Shown here piece after piece: positions 33,720 to 46,123 of a stretch of 64,000 bases of DNA (its first letter is position 1; the number at the start of each line of letters is the position of its first letter). The DNA lies in the NCBI GenBank assembly GCA_022592445.1, contig JABYQR010000063.1, positions 1 through 64,000 of the forward strand, in the 5' to 3' direction. Origin of the DNA: Cytidiella melzeri (lineage: Eukaryota > Basidiomycota > Agaricomycetes > Polyporales > Irpicaceae). The notes under the pieces were generated by a model, which was not told where the DNA came from, searched no databases, and worked only from the letters and a program-made list of their open reading frames with translations. The position numbers were made by a program, and so were the translations under genes.

Positions 33720-35369
33720 ACCTTGAGTGTGTTGATAACGTTGGGCTGTAGTACCCGAGCAGATGCAGCACCCACTGCGCGACCGTTGGAAGAGTTCGCG
33801 CCATCTCCGGACCTGCCAGTGAAGACACCTCGGCTGAAGCCCCATCTGGAGCGAGCATCGAGGCTGGACATGAGCTAGTTGGTGTAGCGCTTTGCCAAGG
33901 GCAAGTTGAACACCAGATGCAAGCCAGTGGGCTGCGATAAAAAAATCCGCTTGAATTGCAAGTCGACCAACAAAACGAGTGAGTACTCACAACCGTAAGG
34001 AAGACGATGAGGTCGACAATCGCGCACACCGCGGTGATCATACCAGTCTGGACGGTCACTATTTACGGTAAGAGGTGGTAAGCATAGGCACGAGATTGAT
34101 AGATGCATGTCACTCACAGCGGATGATACGATCTACCGCATCGTCCGAGATACTGAACCCGCTTTTGTGTTTACGCTGAGCTCATTCGTCAGCCGAACAA
34201 TTTCGCGATCCGTCTGAAAAGATGGCGAAACGCACCAAGTGCCAAACCAAAGAGAACGTCATGAGCGTGTCCGCCGTCGCAGAACATGCGAGCCATACCG
34301 CCACGATGGCCTCAAACCGATTGAACTCGGCAAAGGCACGCTACAACCCCAGCGTTCAATTTTCCCTTTCCATGAGAGCGCTGTCTTCTGCAGGGATACG
34401 AGTGGCCCAATCTGTAGTGCGAAGCGACTGTAAACTCAGTCAGCCTCGAGTAGTGCGAGGAAACTAATATATTCAGTATCTAACCTGTAGTGCGCGAAGC
34501 GAATGTAAACTACGACAAGTCAGCTACTGTAAGAGTTCACAGGAGTGTATAAATATCGTACCTCGGTCAGCCTCGAGTAGTGCGAGGAAACTGAGGTGCG
34601 CGAGTCTGTGCGCTGGCGCGATATCCGCGTGATTACCTAATCAAGCCACTATACAGTACCGACGCCACAAAGCTCTTGAGTCCGAAAAAGGAACGTACGC
34701 AAAAGAGCGAGTGAGTCCATGCCTGATGAAGTAAAGGGAAATAAAAACCACACTCTCAGTGTACCGCACGTACATTTTAACCGCTATTGCTGTTCCGATG
34801 CCTCCAACTGAGACTCGAGCGTTAGAAAGAGTAGTGCCGGTCAAAGCAAATGTTTACATACGGAATTGAGCAACAGAGCACGCCGTGATGGCGCCCACGA
34901 GGAACCAGTTGTCCGAGATAACCTTGATGCGCCATGCAAAGAAGAGTCAAGTAAAGAGTGCAATGAGGCCCTGTTGGCTTGCAAGTCAGCAGCACCACCT
35001 AACATAGCACAAAAAGTTGTGACGCACCGTGGAAGCCGGATCTGTTGGTGGTGAAACAGTTGTTGTGTATTTGTGAGCGTGCCGCCTTGAATTGTTAATA
35101 CTAAGAACAGACCTGCAGAAGACTCTGTAGTACTATGAGTACGGTGCAGCCTTACTTGGAGTCGTGGTGTACTTACGCCAATCCGCGAATGCCAGGGCGT
35201 TGAGATTCTGGTGGTATTGCAGGTCAGAGAAGGCTTGAACGACGTCCGCGCTTTACCGCGGGTTGACGTACCGTATTTTGCCACCAAAGGATTCCAGACA
35301 AGAGCAATGTCGAACCGGGTGCTGACCGTGTCGAAGACGAACAGACAGCAATCTTCAAGGGGCATTAGC
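33720..35369 (-). pseudogene. DUF6534-type multi-pass membrane protein, disrupted
   Basis: Family blocks appear in order on the minus strand: FVFDTVSTRFDIALVWNPLV (about 35272-35345), LFFAWRIKVISDNWFLVGAI (34863-34972), VGGIGTAIAVK (about 34783-34816), FNRFEAIVAVWLACSATADT with LMTFSLVWHL (34232-34330), RKHKSGFSISDDAVDRIIRL (34118-34175), TVQTGMITAVCAIVDLIVFL (33994-34059) and LHLVFNLPLAKRYTN with LMSSLDARSRWGF (33810-33930). Good introns separate them. In-frame stops occur at 34947-34949 (TGA before LFFAWR) and 33875-33877 (TAG between TN and LMSSL, where Ser is usual). The first membrane segments are missing. The family is a basidiomycete expansion of unknown function. Confidence 0.65.
34428..34596. 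repeat. Short tandem duplication inside the DUF6534 pseudogene
   Basis: cagtcagcctcgagtagtgc followed by gaggaaact occurs at about 34437-34466 and again near 34564-34593 (with cggtcagcc), and a gcgaagcgaatgtaaact-like block occurs twice between and before them. It lies where an intron or exon of the membrane-protein gene is expected, and probably contributed to its decay. Confidence 0.5.
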
Positions 35370-35668
35370 TAACGTCGAATAAACTATACTCACTCGAAGC
35401 ACTCAAGGTCGAGGTATGCGAATGCGGCTTCCACTGCATCTTCCCCAGGTCGAATTCGAGCGCAATAGAGGCCATTGCAGACTAAAGCCACATATCGTTG
35501 GTCTGTACACGGTTTTTCGTCAATACACGTACTAAAGTCCGAGTCTACGTACCCAAAGATGTACTAAACCAAGGAGTTTTAAGTACTACGCGCAGTTGAG
35601 GTGGATGATCGTAATTGTGAGTGCTAGCGCTCTTTGCGTAGTCTTGTCCTGAACGTTCGTGTTCATCA

Positions 35669-36871
35669 ATGCCAAAGGTACTCTCCTCCTTCCCCGTCTC
35701 TGGCCTCTTCGCAGTCGCAAAGCCATCCGGACCAACTTCCATGTCAGTCGTCAACGACATCAAGAACCTCGTCGTCGGCTCCCGCCTTTTCGTGGACGCC
35801 GACAACCAGGTCAAGCCTTCTGGCAAGGGCTCGAAACGCGGCAGGTTTGCTCGAGATGTAGTCAAGATAGGACAGGGAGGCACGCTGGATCCCTTGGCGG
35901 ATGGGGTACTTGGTATTTAAACGTCGCTGTGCTCACTCGGCTTGTTTGTAAGTCTTTGCGTCTCGTCATTCTAGTCATTGGTGTTGGAAAAGCTACAAAA
36001 AAGCTTTCCGAGTTCTTAGACTGCGTCAAGGTAGGCCCACTACATCCTCAAATGTGTGGTGAACGTCACTCATTGACCCATAGGAGTACAGAACCACCGC
36101 TCTTTTCGGCTGCGAGACCGACTCTTTCGATAGCGAGGGCGCAGTCGTACGCGTCGCGCCCTGGAAACACATCACACGCGAACGAGTCGACTCTGCCCTA
36201 CCCAAATTCACGGGCGAAATCCAACAAACCCCACCCATGTGCGTCTGGTTCCTTTCCCACTCACTCGTCCTACCTCATTGCCACTTTACATGTGAAGATT
36301 CTCAGCCCTAAAAATGGACGGTAAACCCCTGTATGAATACGCACGCGAGGGCATCCCCCTCCCACGACCCATCGAAAAGCGCAAAGTGACCGTGTACAAC
36401 CTGTCGGTTGTGGAATGGAAAGGCAACGCGCACGGCTACCGCTATCCCGAGAAGAAATTCACAGACGAGCAAAAGGCTGCAGTCGAAAAAGCCATGCACG
36501 GGATCGAAGACCAGCTCCGCGTCAACGACGAGCCAGAGCAAGAAGCAGGGACAGACACGTCTGCAGTGGCTTGCGTACTGCAGATGAAAGTGTCAGGCGG
36601 GACATACGTGCGCTCTATTGTACACGACGTCGGACACGCCGTTGACTCGGCCGCACACGTCGTCACCCTCACACGCGTCCGTCAAGGCCGGTTCACCCTC
36701 GAGCCGGAAGACGAAAAGGACGTGGGGTGTGTGCCGTGGAGCGTGTTCGAGAATGCGTTGAAAGATCAAGGGGAGGCTGATGCGGACGGGTGGAGAGAAT
36801 GGGAGCGTGTGGTGATTGAGCATCTGGAGGTTGTCGAGGGGCGAAGAAGCGATGGCAAGAAGGAGGTGTAG
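35669..36871 (+). CDS. PUS4: TruB/Pus4 tRNA pseudouridine synthase (342 aa)
   Basis: Exons 35669-35912, 35975-36030, 36084-36238 and 36298-36871 join in frame. The enzyme isomerises U55 in the T-loop of tRNAs; the fungal orthologue acts in nucleus and mitochondria. Seen in order: FAVAKPSGPTSM (N-terminal TruB motif), IGQGGTLDPLADGVLVIG with the catalytic Asp at about residue 74, [50 protein letters not shown] (the exon 3-4 junction rebuilds this motif exactly) and VSGGTYVRSIVHDVG. A C-terminal extension follows VPWSVFENAL. The start at 35669 is the only ATG before the first motif. Confidence 0.92.
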
Positions 36872-37370
36872 GTGCGCGGTATGACAGTGAGTGCGTTGGC
36901 GTGTAGTAGTGTGACGGTGTTGTTTAGCTCGCGAGAGGACCATTCGCTCTGTGGACAACTGATACCGTTTCTCCACGAGGCCGACCTCCCATTCAAAGTT
37001 CGACGCGGACGACTGCTTGTGCGATATATTATACCTTGGGAACAGAGCTTACTGCAGTTTAACGTACGGTGTAGCATGCCGTGCGCTGTATGTACTTGTA
37101 TTTAGAGCAAGTTCAGACAATACCACACCGATAGACTACATCTTCAAGTCAGTTTTGCTGGATGTCTCTAGTTGTGACCTAGAGCTCCAACAGTAGTAGC
37201 GGCGCTTGTCTATGCCACATCTCGTCATGAGGAGATCCATGACTGGTCGATCGTGTTCGCTCTTCTCGCCGTCTGCTTGCACATCGACCACATCCTGCGC
37301 TCGACATCCACCCCCAAAGGACGAATAAATATCAGCACCTGGAGACCAATGTGTTGTACTGCTTTATAGG
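36872..37370. other. Intergenic spacer
   Basis: About 500 bp between the TruB-type and SAC-type genes. Nothing further seen. Confidence 0.4.
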
Positions 37371-40300
37371 ATGAAGAAAATCCTCGCAAAACCGTTCAAA
37401 TTCCCCCAGATTCGGTCAAACTCGACCCCCGCCCCGCCCTCAACGTATAATCCGATCACCACGACAAACACGGTGCATACGACGGCTCTTCAGCCCAAAT
37501 TTATCATCCCTCCAACCCCCCATCCTTGTCCGCACGAATACATTGCGATTATAGCAACTCCACAAGGTCTTATCTTGCGTCAATTTCTGAGAGACGGCAC
37601 ACGACCTGAGACTCAGGTTTGTATATCATGGGGCAAGGAAGGAAAGGTCGAAGAGATCCCGAGTAATCTGGTGTCGGCAGATGATGACTGGACAGGCAGC
37701 GTGATTGTCTATGGAATAGTAGGAATCTTGAATTTGTTTACTGGTATGTTTTCCTCAAGTTATCTCCGACTGGTGGTTAATGAAAAATACCTTCTCAGGA
37801 TCTCACCTGCTAGTCATAAGTAGTCGCTCTGACATTGGCTCACGTAAGCTTCGACTGTGTCTAAGAGCATGCCAGTATAATAAGTTTGCTCAGTATTGGA
37901 TCCCAGGCAAACAGTCTATGGCGTGAAAGGCGTCACTCCGATCCCCCTCACCGAAACTGCTGCTAGGGATGCATTGAAGTCTTTGTCCGCAAGAAACAAT
38001 GCCAACGCTCGTTTATCTCTAATTCCGACACATACCGTTGCGAGCTCTTCGATTGACGGCGTAGTGGCATCCTCGACGCGCTCTTCAGTGGATGATGACG
38101 ATGATCCAGGCTCAACTCAGCGCGTGACTTTCGCGGATGAAGACCAAGTAAAGATTATGACCCCGAGACCAGCTGAGGGATTTGACCCAGAAATTGACTC
38201 ATATTCGCATTCGTCCTCTCCCACGTCATCTAATATCTCGACGCCGTCCTCAGAAATGACCATGACTCCGGAGAACCTTGCCAAAACGTTGGCGGACAGA
38301 TTATCTTTCTGGAACAGGTTACCAGGACGCGACTCTACCTCCCAGGCTTTGTCTATCACGCAGGCATTGAAGGGAGACCAAGCCGCGCACGAACCTTCCA
38401 CCGATAGAACGCGTGATAATTCTGACCGCATGACTGAGGAGGGCGATAGAGAAGCAGCGGAGACCTTAGATTCGCTGCTATCTGCAGGCGCACAAACACC
38501 TGCCACAGCGGCACAGAAGAAGTCTGAATTAGAAGTAAAAGTTATACGAGAGTGCGTGCAGCAATTCTCGAAGGGGATGTATTTCTCGTATCACTTTGGT
38601 ATATTCATTTTGAACCCTCTTGTCTTCCGTGACTAACTTGAAGCCCCTCCGCCGCAGATATCACCAGATCACTTCAGCACAAACAAGCTCTCATTGCCAA
38701 AGGCAAGAAACAGAACGAACTCCTGGTCCAGCTCAATGCAATAGACGGCACAGCAGAAGTTGGACCTTCAGATGGCAAGATCAGCATATTGGACGAGCCT
38801 TCAGCTACTCTTCCTCTGTGGAGACGCGTTGACCGACAATACTGGTGGAACGAGTGGCTTTCAAAGCCTTTTGTTGATGCAGGTGTAAGTTCGACTGTGA
38901 GACTATCTTATTAGCACCTCACCCTGGTTTTCGGGCAGCTCCACAGCTATGTGCTTCCAATCATGCAAGGCTTCTTCCAGATTGCGACTTTCGGCATCCC
39001 TCGAGAACCAGAAGTTACCGAGGAGGGGGATGCTGCCCTCGTGGATTACGCCCTCATCTCTAGAAGGTCGCGCGACCGCGCCGGTCTCCGATACCAAAGA
39101 CGAGGGATAGATGATGACGCCAACGTGGCGAACTTTGTGGAAACTGAGACAGTTATGCGAGTCGAGGTGACATAGACTTCTCTCAAGTTCTGAAGCCAAA
39201 TGGGGTTACTTACGGCGTCCTACGCAGCGCGAAGGCTTCCAGAATGTTTTCAGCCATGTGCAAATCAGAGGATCAAGTTGGCATTTCCCTCTCAAAGATG
39301 AAACGTAAACTAACCAACATCTCGTCCCCTGTAGTACCGTTGTTCTGGAGTCAGCCAGGCTACAGTCTGAAGCCTGCTCCGGCTCTTTCACCAGACAGAT
39401 CGCAGTCGCAAAACTTGGATGCACTTAGACGTCACCTGCAGCGGCTGATTCCCCGTTATGGGCCTCTTGTGAGATTTGTCCCGGAATCCAAACGGACAGA
39501 TTGCTGATTCGTGTCATCTCCGACTGGCGTTATAGACTCTCGTCAATTTGGCAGAACAGCATGGAAAGGAGGGTGCTGTTACTACCGCATATCGCAACAG
39601 TGTCAGTGAAGTTGCCCTCGAAGATGTGAAGTAGGTCTTTTGTCCCCATTTTGCATGATTACGGCGTTCACATTGCCAAAATAGATACGTCGACTATGAC
39701 TTCCACACCGAGACAAAGGGAATGAAGTAAGTGTCGGGCCGTTTAATATGTGAACGCTCCACCACTGATGAGTCTCCAGGTACGAAAATATCTCGATGCT
39801 TACCGATCAGCTGCAGCGTGTTTTCGAGGGTCAAGGGTGTGTCTTCTTCATCTGAATGACTGCTGCGTAAGTCTTCCACTCACGATATACAAAGGTATTT
39901 GTGGGTATCGAACGACTTGATGATGTCGCAGCAAAAGGGCGTCTTCCGGGTAAATTGCATAGACTGCTTAGATCGGACGAACGTTGTGGAGGTAAATTCT
40001 TGCTCTCTCATAACGCGTCGGCGGTTTTGCTAATCAAGGGTGTGTTCCTTTCGTAGTCTGCGTTCGCGCGACACGTTCTTAATAGACAGCTAGGGTCGGT
40101 GGCGTTGCAGTATCCGTCTGATGCGAGCAAGTTTGAGACAGATGTCGTCTTCAATGACGGTATGAACACCACATTTATTCTTTGGGCTAGCACCCTTTTT
40201 CTGACCGCATCTAGTTTGGGCTAACAACGGAGATGCCATCAGCCGCGAGTAGTGAGTCCATCGCTTCACATAACGCGCGGAATCTAACCATGAATTGAAG

Positions 40301-41730
40301 TGCTGGTACATCTGCGCTCAAGGCGAGTTCCATATACTGCGCTGGAAACAAATATTGATCCTGAACTTTGATAACAGGGGGACTTCACAAGGTAGCAATC
40401 GGAAGAACAATGCCCTAATACCATTTTATCTGACACATTTGTGTGTCATAGAACAGGCAAGCGAGACCTGACTGGATTATTGAACGACGGTGTGAATTCA
40501 TTGGCTAGGTCCGTGTTGTCTCTCGAGTGATGGCCGCACTTTGACATGCTGCACTTCTAGGATGTACACCTCTACGTTTGGAGACTGGTTTAGCCAAGCT
40601 GTCATTGATTACATGCTGGGAAACCGTACAATTAGCGTCTTTTCGGAGTTCTTGAACAAGCTTCAATCGTCTGATCCAAGGGACCTTATTCGAATATCGA
40701 AGATCCGAGCGGAGGCTATTGCAGACTGCGTCTCGCGGGTGTTATCCGAAGGCGAGAGTTTACTCTCTGGCTGGACACTCGTTGCGCCAAAGGATGTGAA
40801 CGTCAAGATGAGCGACAAGTTTGAAGAGAAGGTGCTGTTATTGGTGCGTACGGGCTATGTCAAGCTTCCCAATAATCTTACACCTCCCTTTCGCAGAGTG
40901 TTCATGCTCTCTATATTATCGTGCGTCAGTGGTTTGTGCAGTGCATTTGTATGCTCACAGTTTGCAGAGCTATGATTATAACCTCGAGAAAGTGAAAATG
41001 TATACCCGCGTACCACTGGGAGACATTACGGAAATCACCAAAGGTGCGTATTTGTCCGAATTGTTATCTTGTTATTCCTGCATATGAATATTCCGTAGGA
41101 CCCTACATTTTGTCCCCGTTGGAAGAAGGTAGCCGTGACCCTCTTCAAAACGCGGGGTTCATTGTCAGTTGGCGGAACAGCCGTCAAGATACTCGTGTGA
41201 CAAGCTATTCCATTGGGAATAGCGTCGATGTTGTCTCGCCAAATGCCTCGCCAGGCTTGCCTGGGTCGCCACGCTCGCCGTACATCCCCTTGGTTTCCTC
41301 TTCTCCACCCCGGCAGTCGACGTTCAAGAATGCAAAACTCTCACGCATACTTTCCAACGCGGCAGCACCTGTGCTCATGAATGATGTCACGTTCGCGGCT
41401 TTCAAAGCCCTCCCAATTGATCCTGCACGAGGGCGAAGAGAAAATGGCAGCTTCTATGAACCAGCTGACGAATTGACGGGCGCAACGAGCTGCAAGCAGG
41501 CCGTCGACCTCATGGTGGACGCTATAGCGAGAGCGTGTGAGGAGGCAGGAGGGGCACGAGGCGAGTTTGTGAAAACTGGAGATGTCGTTAGGTCAGTGCT
41601 TGATTTACGTGGTTCGATGACGCTGACTGAGGGATATGGACGTTGCAGTTTACAAGAGGCTCAACGCATGACCAGTGTGTATGCAAAGATGGAATATGGA
41701 GTGAAGAGATTACTGTGGCTTGGAGGCTAG
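37371..41730 (+). CDS. SAC-domain phosphoinositide phosphatase, SAC2/INPP5F type (1080 aa)
   Basis: Twenty-one exons close in frame: 37371-37743, 37799-37843, 37894-38598, 38658-38884, 38939-39166, 39228-39276, 39335-39468, 39536-39630, 39685-39726, 39780-39836, 39895-39991, 40057-40159, 40215-40251, 40301-40322, 40378-40391, 40452-40508, 40561-40843, 40897-40920, 40968-41043, 41099-41591, 41649-41730. The SAC core has RRSRDRAGLRYQRRG, VQIRGSIPLFWSQ and the catalytic CX5R loop RVNCIDCLDRTN (Cys at about 673). A Ser-rich acidic insert lies at 190-360. After the phosphatase comes an hSac2-type domain (KFEEKVLLL ... LYIISYDYNLEKVKMYTRVP), which points to a PI(4)P 4-phosphatase acting on endosomal or Golgi membranes. 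The intron at 40323 uses a GC donor. Exon 15 is only 14 bp. Confidence 0.9.
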
Positions 41731-42153
41731 ATATATACACAACAGTCTCAATTCTTGATACCCAGGAACCGATGTACTCTCAGTGTAACGAACGACCAGT
41801 TGCCATAATACTTGGCCTCTCGGAATAATGAATTTTGATTTTCGGCAGAAGGGCGTTAATTTGAGCAGCCAATTGTTGTTGTCCTCTTTCTTCACCGACG
41901 CTCACCACCTGGTGTAACTTCTGTAACCGTGCCCTTTCCCTGGAGGAGGCAGCAAGACAGGACGCTACCCGGACACGGACAAAGAGAGGGAGGGTCGTGC
42001 GTGGTCTAGGACGTGCTCAGAGGAGCTTTAGCTGATACCTCGTGTAAGCAGCACTCACCCGTCGTTTCAATTTCTTTCCCAGCACCGCGAACGGCCACAC
42101 CGTACACTTAGCCTGGTCACCATTACTCTAGAGACCGCAAATCAAACAGCAAG
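41731..42153 (+). promoter_or_regulatory. Promoter region of the DHHC gene
   Basis: About 420 bp with CT-rich stretches (42040-42120) just before the ATG, typical of fungal promoters without a clear TATA box. No gene seen. Confidence 0.35.
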
Positions 42154-44619
42154 ATGTCGACCCCACGCTCTTTACCTACCAGCGACTCGCAGCGCATTGC
42201 GACGCAACTGCCATTTGGTCCTACTCCCTCTGCAACTAGTCCAGCTATACTTCGCATGCAAAGCCAGTCTCGGTCTCGCCCACACAGCAGCAGCAACGCT
42301 AGTGCCTCAAGTAGACCTCACAACCGGTCTGGCTCTATCATCTCATCTCGTTCTCGCACTCAGCCATCTCTGCTATCTGGAGAACTCTTCTCTCCGCCCC
42401 CGCCGCTGCCTCTCATTTCGCCTCGATCTGGCCTTAATTTAGTCTCCCCGACAGGAATGCATGCTTCGTCGTCGCTCTTTAGTCCACCTATACATTATGT
42501 TCCTGCGTCGCCAGCCACTTTCGCTCGACCGTCAAGCCCCGGTTCAATTGTGTCCTCCGAGGCACATGCGATGTCGCCTGTCCGACTTGGACCTCTTCCG
42601 AAGCAAGATCCACACGACACAGACTATTCTAGTCTGAACATATCATCCACCGAAGACTTGAGCTTCGCATTAGCCGCAAAGACCAACAAACGTAGCCGCG
42701 AGCCGCTGCTACCAATTGGCGCCAACAGGCCTCGCAAATCGACTGTCACGTCTCGACCCTCCATCTCCGTTTCGAATCCTTATGGCCGGGGAGACAGTAG
42801 TTCGAGTCCGGGAGCGAGAATGAGAGGTAGTTTTGAAAAGTTATTCAGGCGCGGCTCAAGCTACGATGGAGGCAAGAAGAGCTCATCTCCTGTGTTGAAT
42901 GGTACTACGAGCGCTACCGGCGGAGACTCTCCTACGAACTGCATGCCTCGGTCGCGACAAGCTTCGCCTATCACAACTCATGCGAATACGGCGATGACGT
43001 TTGACATCACTACCATCGACAATAACCCACGCGTGTCTCCATACAAGCGCGACTCGCCGTCCCCTGCAGACTCGTCTGCTTCCATCCACCATTCCAACTT
43101 TGTTCCGACTCCGCCGCAGGGAATGAACCCGTCGTTAGCACGCACGCCCATGGTCGACCCTCAGACCGGTAAACCGGTGTACAATTGGCAGCTGCATCCA
43201 TCGCGGAACCGGTTTTTCCTCCGTGGGAAGCTGTTAACTGGCGGAGACACGCCTTGGGCATTCTTAGGCTCACTGATGCTGGCCTTAGTTGTAACAGGTG
43301 TATGGTTTGGGACGACGTGTGTGTGGTGGTGGCATCACGAGAGTCCGGCAGTGGCAGCAGTTGGAGCATATATGTGCCTCCTTACTTTGTCTAGCATGGC
43401 AGCTACGGTGTGTGTTGTGAACGTCTTCAGGCTATGGGAAGATTTACCAGTTATATATAGGCTTTCCGGGACCCTGGAATCTTACCACGAAATCTTGACC
43501 AGGATCCACCTATGGCAAGTGCGGAGTCGACAGAGAGTCTGCGACAACCTCTGCCACGCGACTTGAAGGTCCGAGCGGGAGTGTGAGTACACTGTGTGTA
43601 TGGTCGAAGGTTGATTGATCGATCGTCGTGCGCGTTCCCAGGGTTCGCGTGAAGTACTGTACTACATGCAAGACCTACCGACCGCCTCGTTCCAGTCATT
43701 GCAAAATGGTAAGCAATAAGTTCAGCAGCAAGGGTCGACTAGGTAAACTAACATTCTTGTGTATAGTGTGACAACTGCGTGGACGGGTGTGACCACCACT
43801 GCCAATGGGTAAACAATTGTGTCGGAAGACGTAATTACACCAGCTTTTTCATGTTCTTGACCTCAACTGTAAGTCGCTATTACGTCCGTGCCTTGCTTCT
43901 TCTTCTTTGTAACCTGCTTATCCACCGACGAATATCAACCATCTATACTTGTCTAGGTTCTGACCCTGATCCTCGTCATCTGCACGGCCGCTATTCACCT
44001 GTGGCTACTTACGAGGGGGCCATTCAGTCTTACGTTCCGGCAGGCACTGGCTACTTCACAAGGAACAGGTAGCGCTATCGTGTTCTGTATGTCTATGGCG
44101 GTGATTTGGCCAGTCACAGCGTTGCTTGTATATCATTCAAGGGTAAGACCTTATCTGACCTCGGTTCGGAGTTGTCACTTATTGAACGAAAATTCAAATA
44201 GCTTCTATTGCTGAACGTCACAACCATTGAGCAGGTGAGCCCTTGCCAGTCCGGAGCTGCGAATCCCATCTTTTCCGTTTCCCCGCGGGACGGAAGAGAA
44301 CTGCACCAGGTGTTTGGTAGGACAAGATCGGCATGCTAACTCCACCCGTTTCTTTTAGATCCGAATGCAGGCACACAAGTCCCTCGTGCCGGGCCCCGCG
44401 CCCCCAAATCCTTTCTCGCATGGGAACTGGCGGAGGAACATGCTGTATGTGCTTTGTCGCACGCCGGGGTATTCGTGGCTGGACTTTGCGTCTCCCGCGA
44501 CGGAGGACAAGAGGGAGATCAATCCTGGGCTTTCGGCTGAGGGCGAGGATTGGAGGAGGGGCGAGGATCCGGATGCCACGCTTGCGACGGCTGAGGAGGG
44601 TCGTCATGCAAAGCACTGA
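42154..44619 (+). CDS. DHHC palmitoyltransferase, Erf2 type (674 aa)
   Basis: Exons 42154-43407, 43461-43582, 43642-43708, 43767-43868, 43957-44142, 44202-44234 and 44359-44619 join in frame. It transfers palmitate to cysteines of substrate proteins; Erf2 with Erf4 acylates Ras. A Ser/Pro-rich disordered N-terminus of about 345 residues is much longer than in yeast Erf2. Two membrane segments (369-415) are followed by the Cys-rich domain: [20 protein letters not shown] then [20 protein letters not shown], with Asp-His-His-Cys at 490-493. Two more membrane helices follow ([18 protein letters not shown] and [20 protein letters not shown]) and a [16 protein letters not shown] TTxE motif. The C-terminal [14 protein letters not shown] fits Erf2 relatives. 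Confidence 0.9.
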
Positions 44620-44749
44620 GCGCTGAGTTGTGTTGGTCTTGGACTGTGTATGGTTTGCATGTCTCGGCTGAGCTCTCCTTGGTTTGGCTTGGCTATTTTT
44701 CTTGGCACTATTGTAGTGGATTATTTGTGAACGTGTGTTAACGAAGTTA

Positions 44750-45700
44750 CCGTTCGACTTTGTGCGCCGCAGCTATCTGCACATTGTAGATGATGTAAAG
44801 GCCATGATTATGGTCAATGAACTCGCGTACCACATAAAAGGGTCCGATCCTCCGAGAACCTTCTGAAAGGGACTGTATGTTTTTTCCTGATACGACAAGT
44901 GTGTGCATGGCCATAAAACTGGGGTACATAGGACAATCGTCAGCTCGGATCATCCGCGTGAATGCAAGGACGGTATCAGTTGCTGAGATGGCGAAGGGGA
45001 AGGTTCGATGCTTATGTCGACTTCGTGCGTGAGGTGAGGACGTCGTTAGCTTTACCGAGCTACTTCGAATTCTCTTCGTAAGCGAATCTTTCAATTTTTA
45101 CCGCCCCTCTTTTCTTGGAAGGCTTGGTCGCATTGTCGCTTTGTTACTAGGCTCCTGCCCAGCCGTTTATGTTCCACTTTGATACCAAAATGTCGAGGAG
45201 ATATGATTGGCGGGATGACTGATGGTGTTTTACGGTCTACATATGCCGTCACAGACTTTGATCATACTCTTGATGTAGTGCTGCGCATGATGTCGTGGGC
45301 AGGCACAAAACCCGCAGTCCTGTTCTCCTAACTTGCGGACGAGCCGTTTCGTCTTTGCAAAGGAGACTCTGCGAGTGGAATCCAGAAAGGGTTGGCGGTC
45401 TTTATTTGGTGTACTATTTGGCTCATCAGATCTGCCGCTCCGATTGTGGACTTTTGACCCCTGAAAATGAACACATGTGTCAGCATCGGGGAGAATGACG
45501 ACACGTTCAGGGACAACGGTTCTCAAGAATCACGGCGATGGTTTCATGTTCAGGCCACAAGTAATTATTCGGAGATAAATAAACAGTTTTACATATGTAC
45601 TTGGCTGATTTATCGATAAGATCTGAGCCGAAACACAGCTGAGTTTGCAAAACCGGCGCGAGAAACATGACATTGACGAGGTTACACATCGAGATCTGCT
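44750..45700 (-). CDS. Possible hypothetical gene, exon limits unresolved
   Basis: Family not recognised. Two minus-strand stretches look protein-like: FNLRDILQQISMCNLVNVMF with LAPVLQTQLCFGSDLIDKSA (about 45560-45720, preceded by an acceptor-like ctatgtag) and MYPSFMAMHTLVV with RIGPFYVVREFIDHNHGLYI (about 44780-44950). The intervening sequence does not join cleanly by splice sites I could identify. It may be a short cytosolic protein or decayed sequence. Boundaries are approximate. Confidence 0.25.
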
Positions 45701-46123
45701 GCAGAATGTCGCGGAGATTGAATGCCTACATAGGCAGGATTGTCAGCACTACAGCTGGAGACAATATCGGAGCATGAATAGTACTGCCGGCATGTCGGCG
45801 TATGCTGTAGACAGGGGAGGGTGCCGTCCGTCGGCTTTTCCTCTCCCCCAACGGAGGCCCTCGACGAACGAGCGAGCCGTGCACGATAGACCTGCGAACG
45901 CCCCCGACTCCTGGCTCACGACGGCGACGGCGACCGGGATACTGTGACTTCCTTCGCCAGGTAATACCACCCGCCTCTTGTCTATTCTTCGTTAGGACCG
46001 CAGTTTCATGCCCTTTCATGCACAGAAACCATCCGAGAATCACAAACGCTAATTGCATAAAATACAAATCGGCGTTTCGGTCGAGCACACGCTGTAATAA
46101 ACCGGCATAACCCTCTTTTCGTA

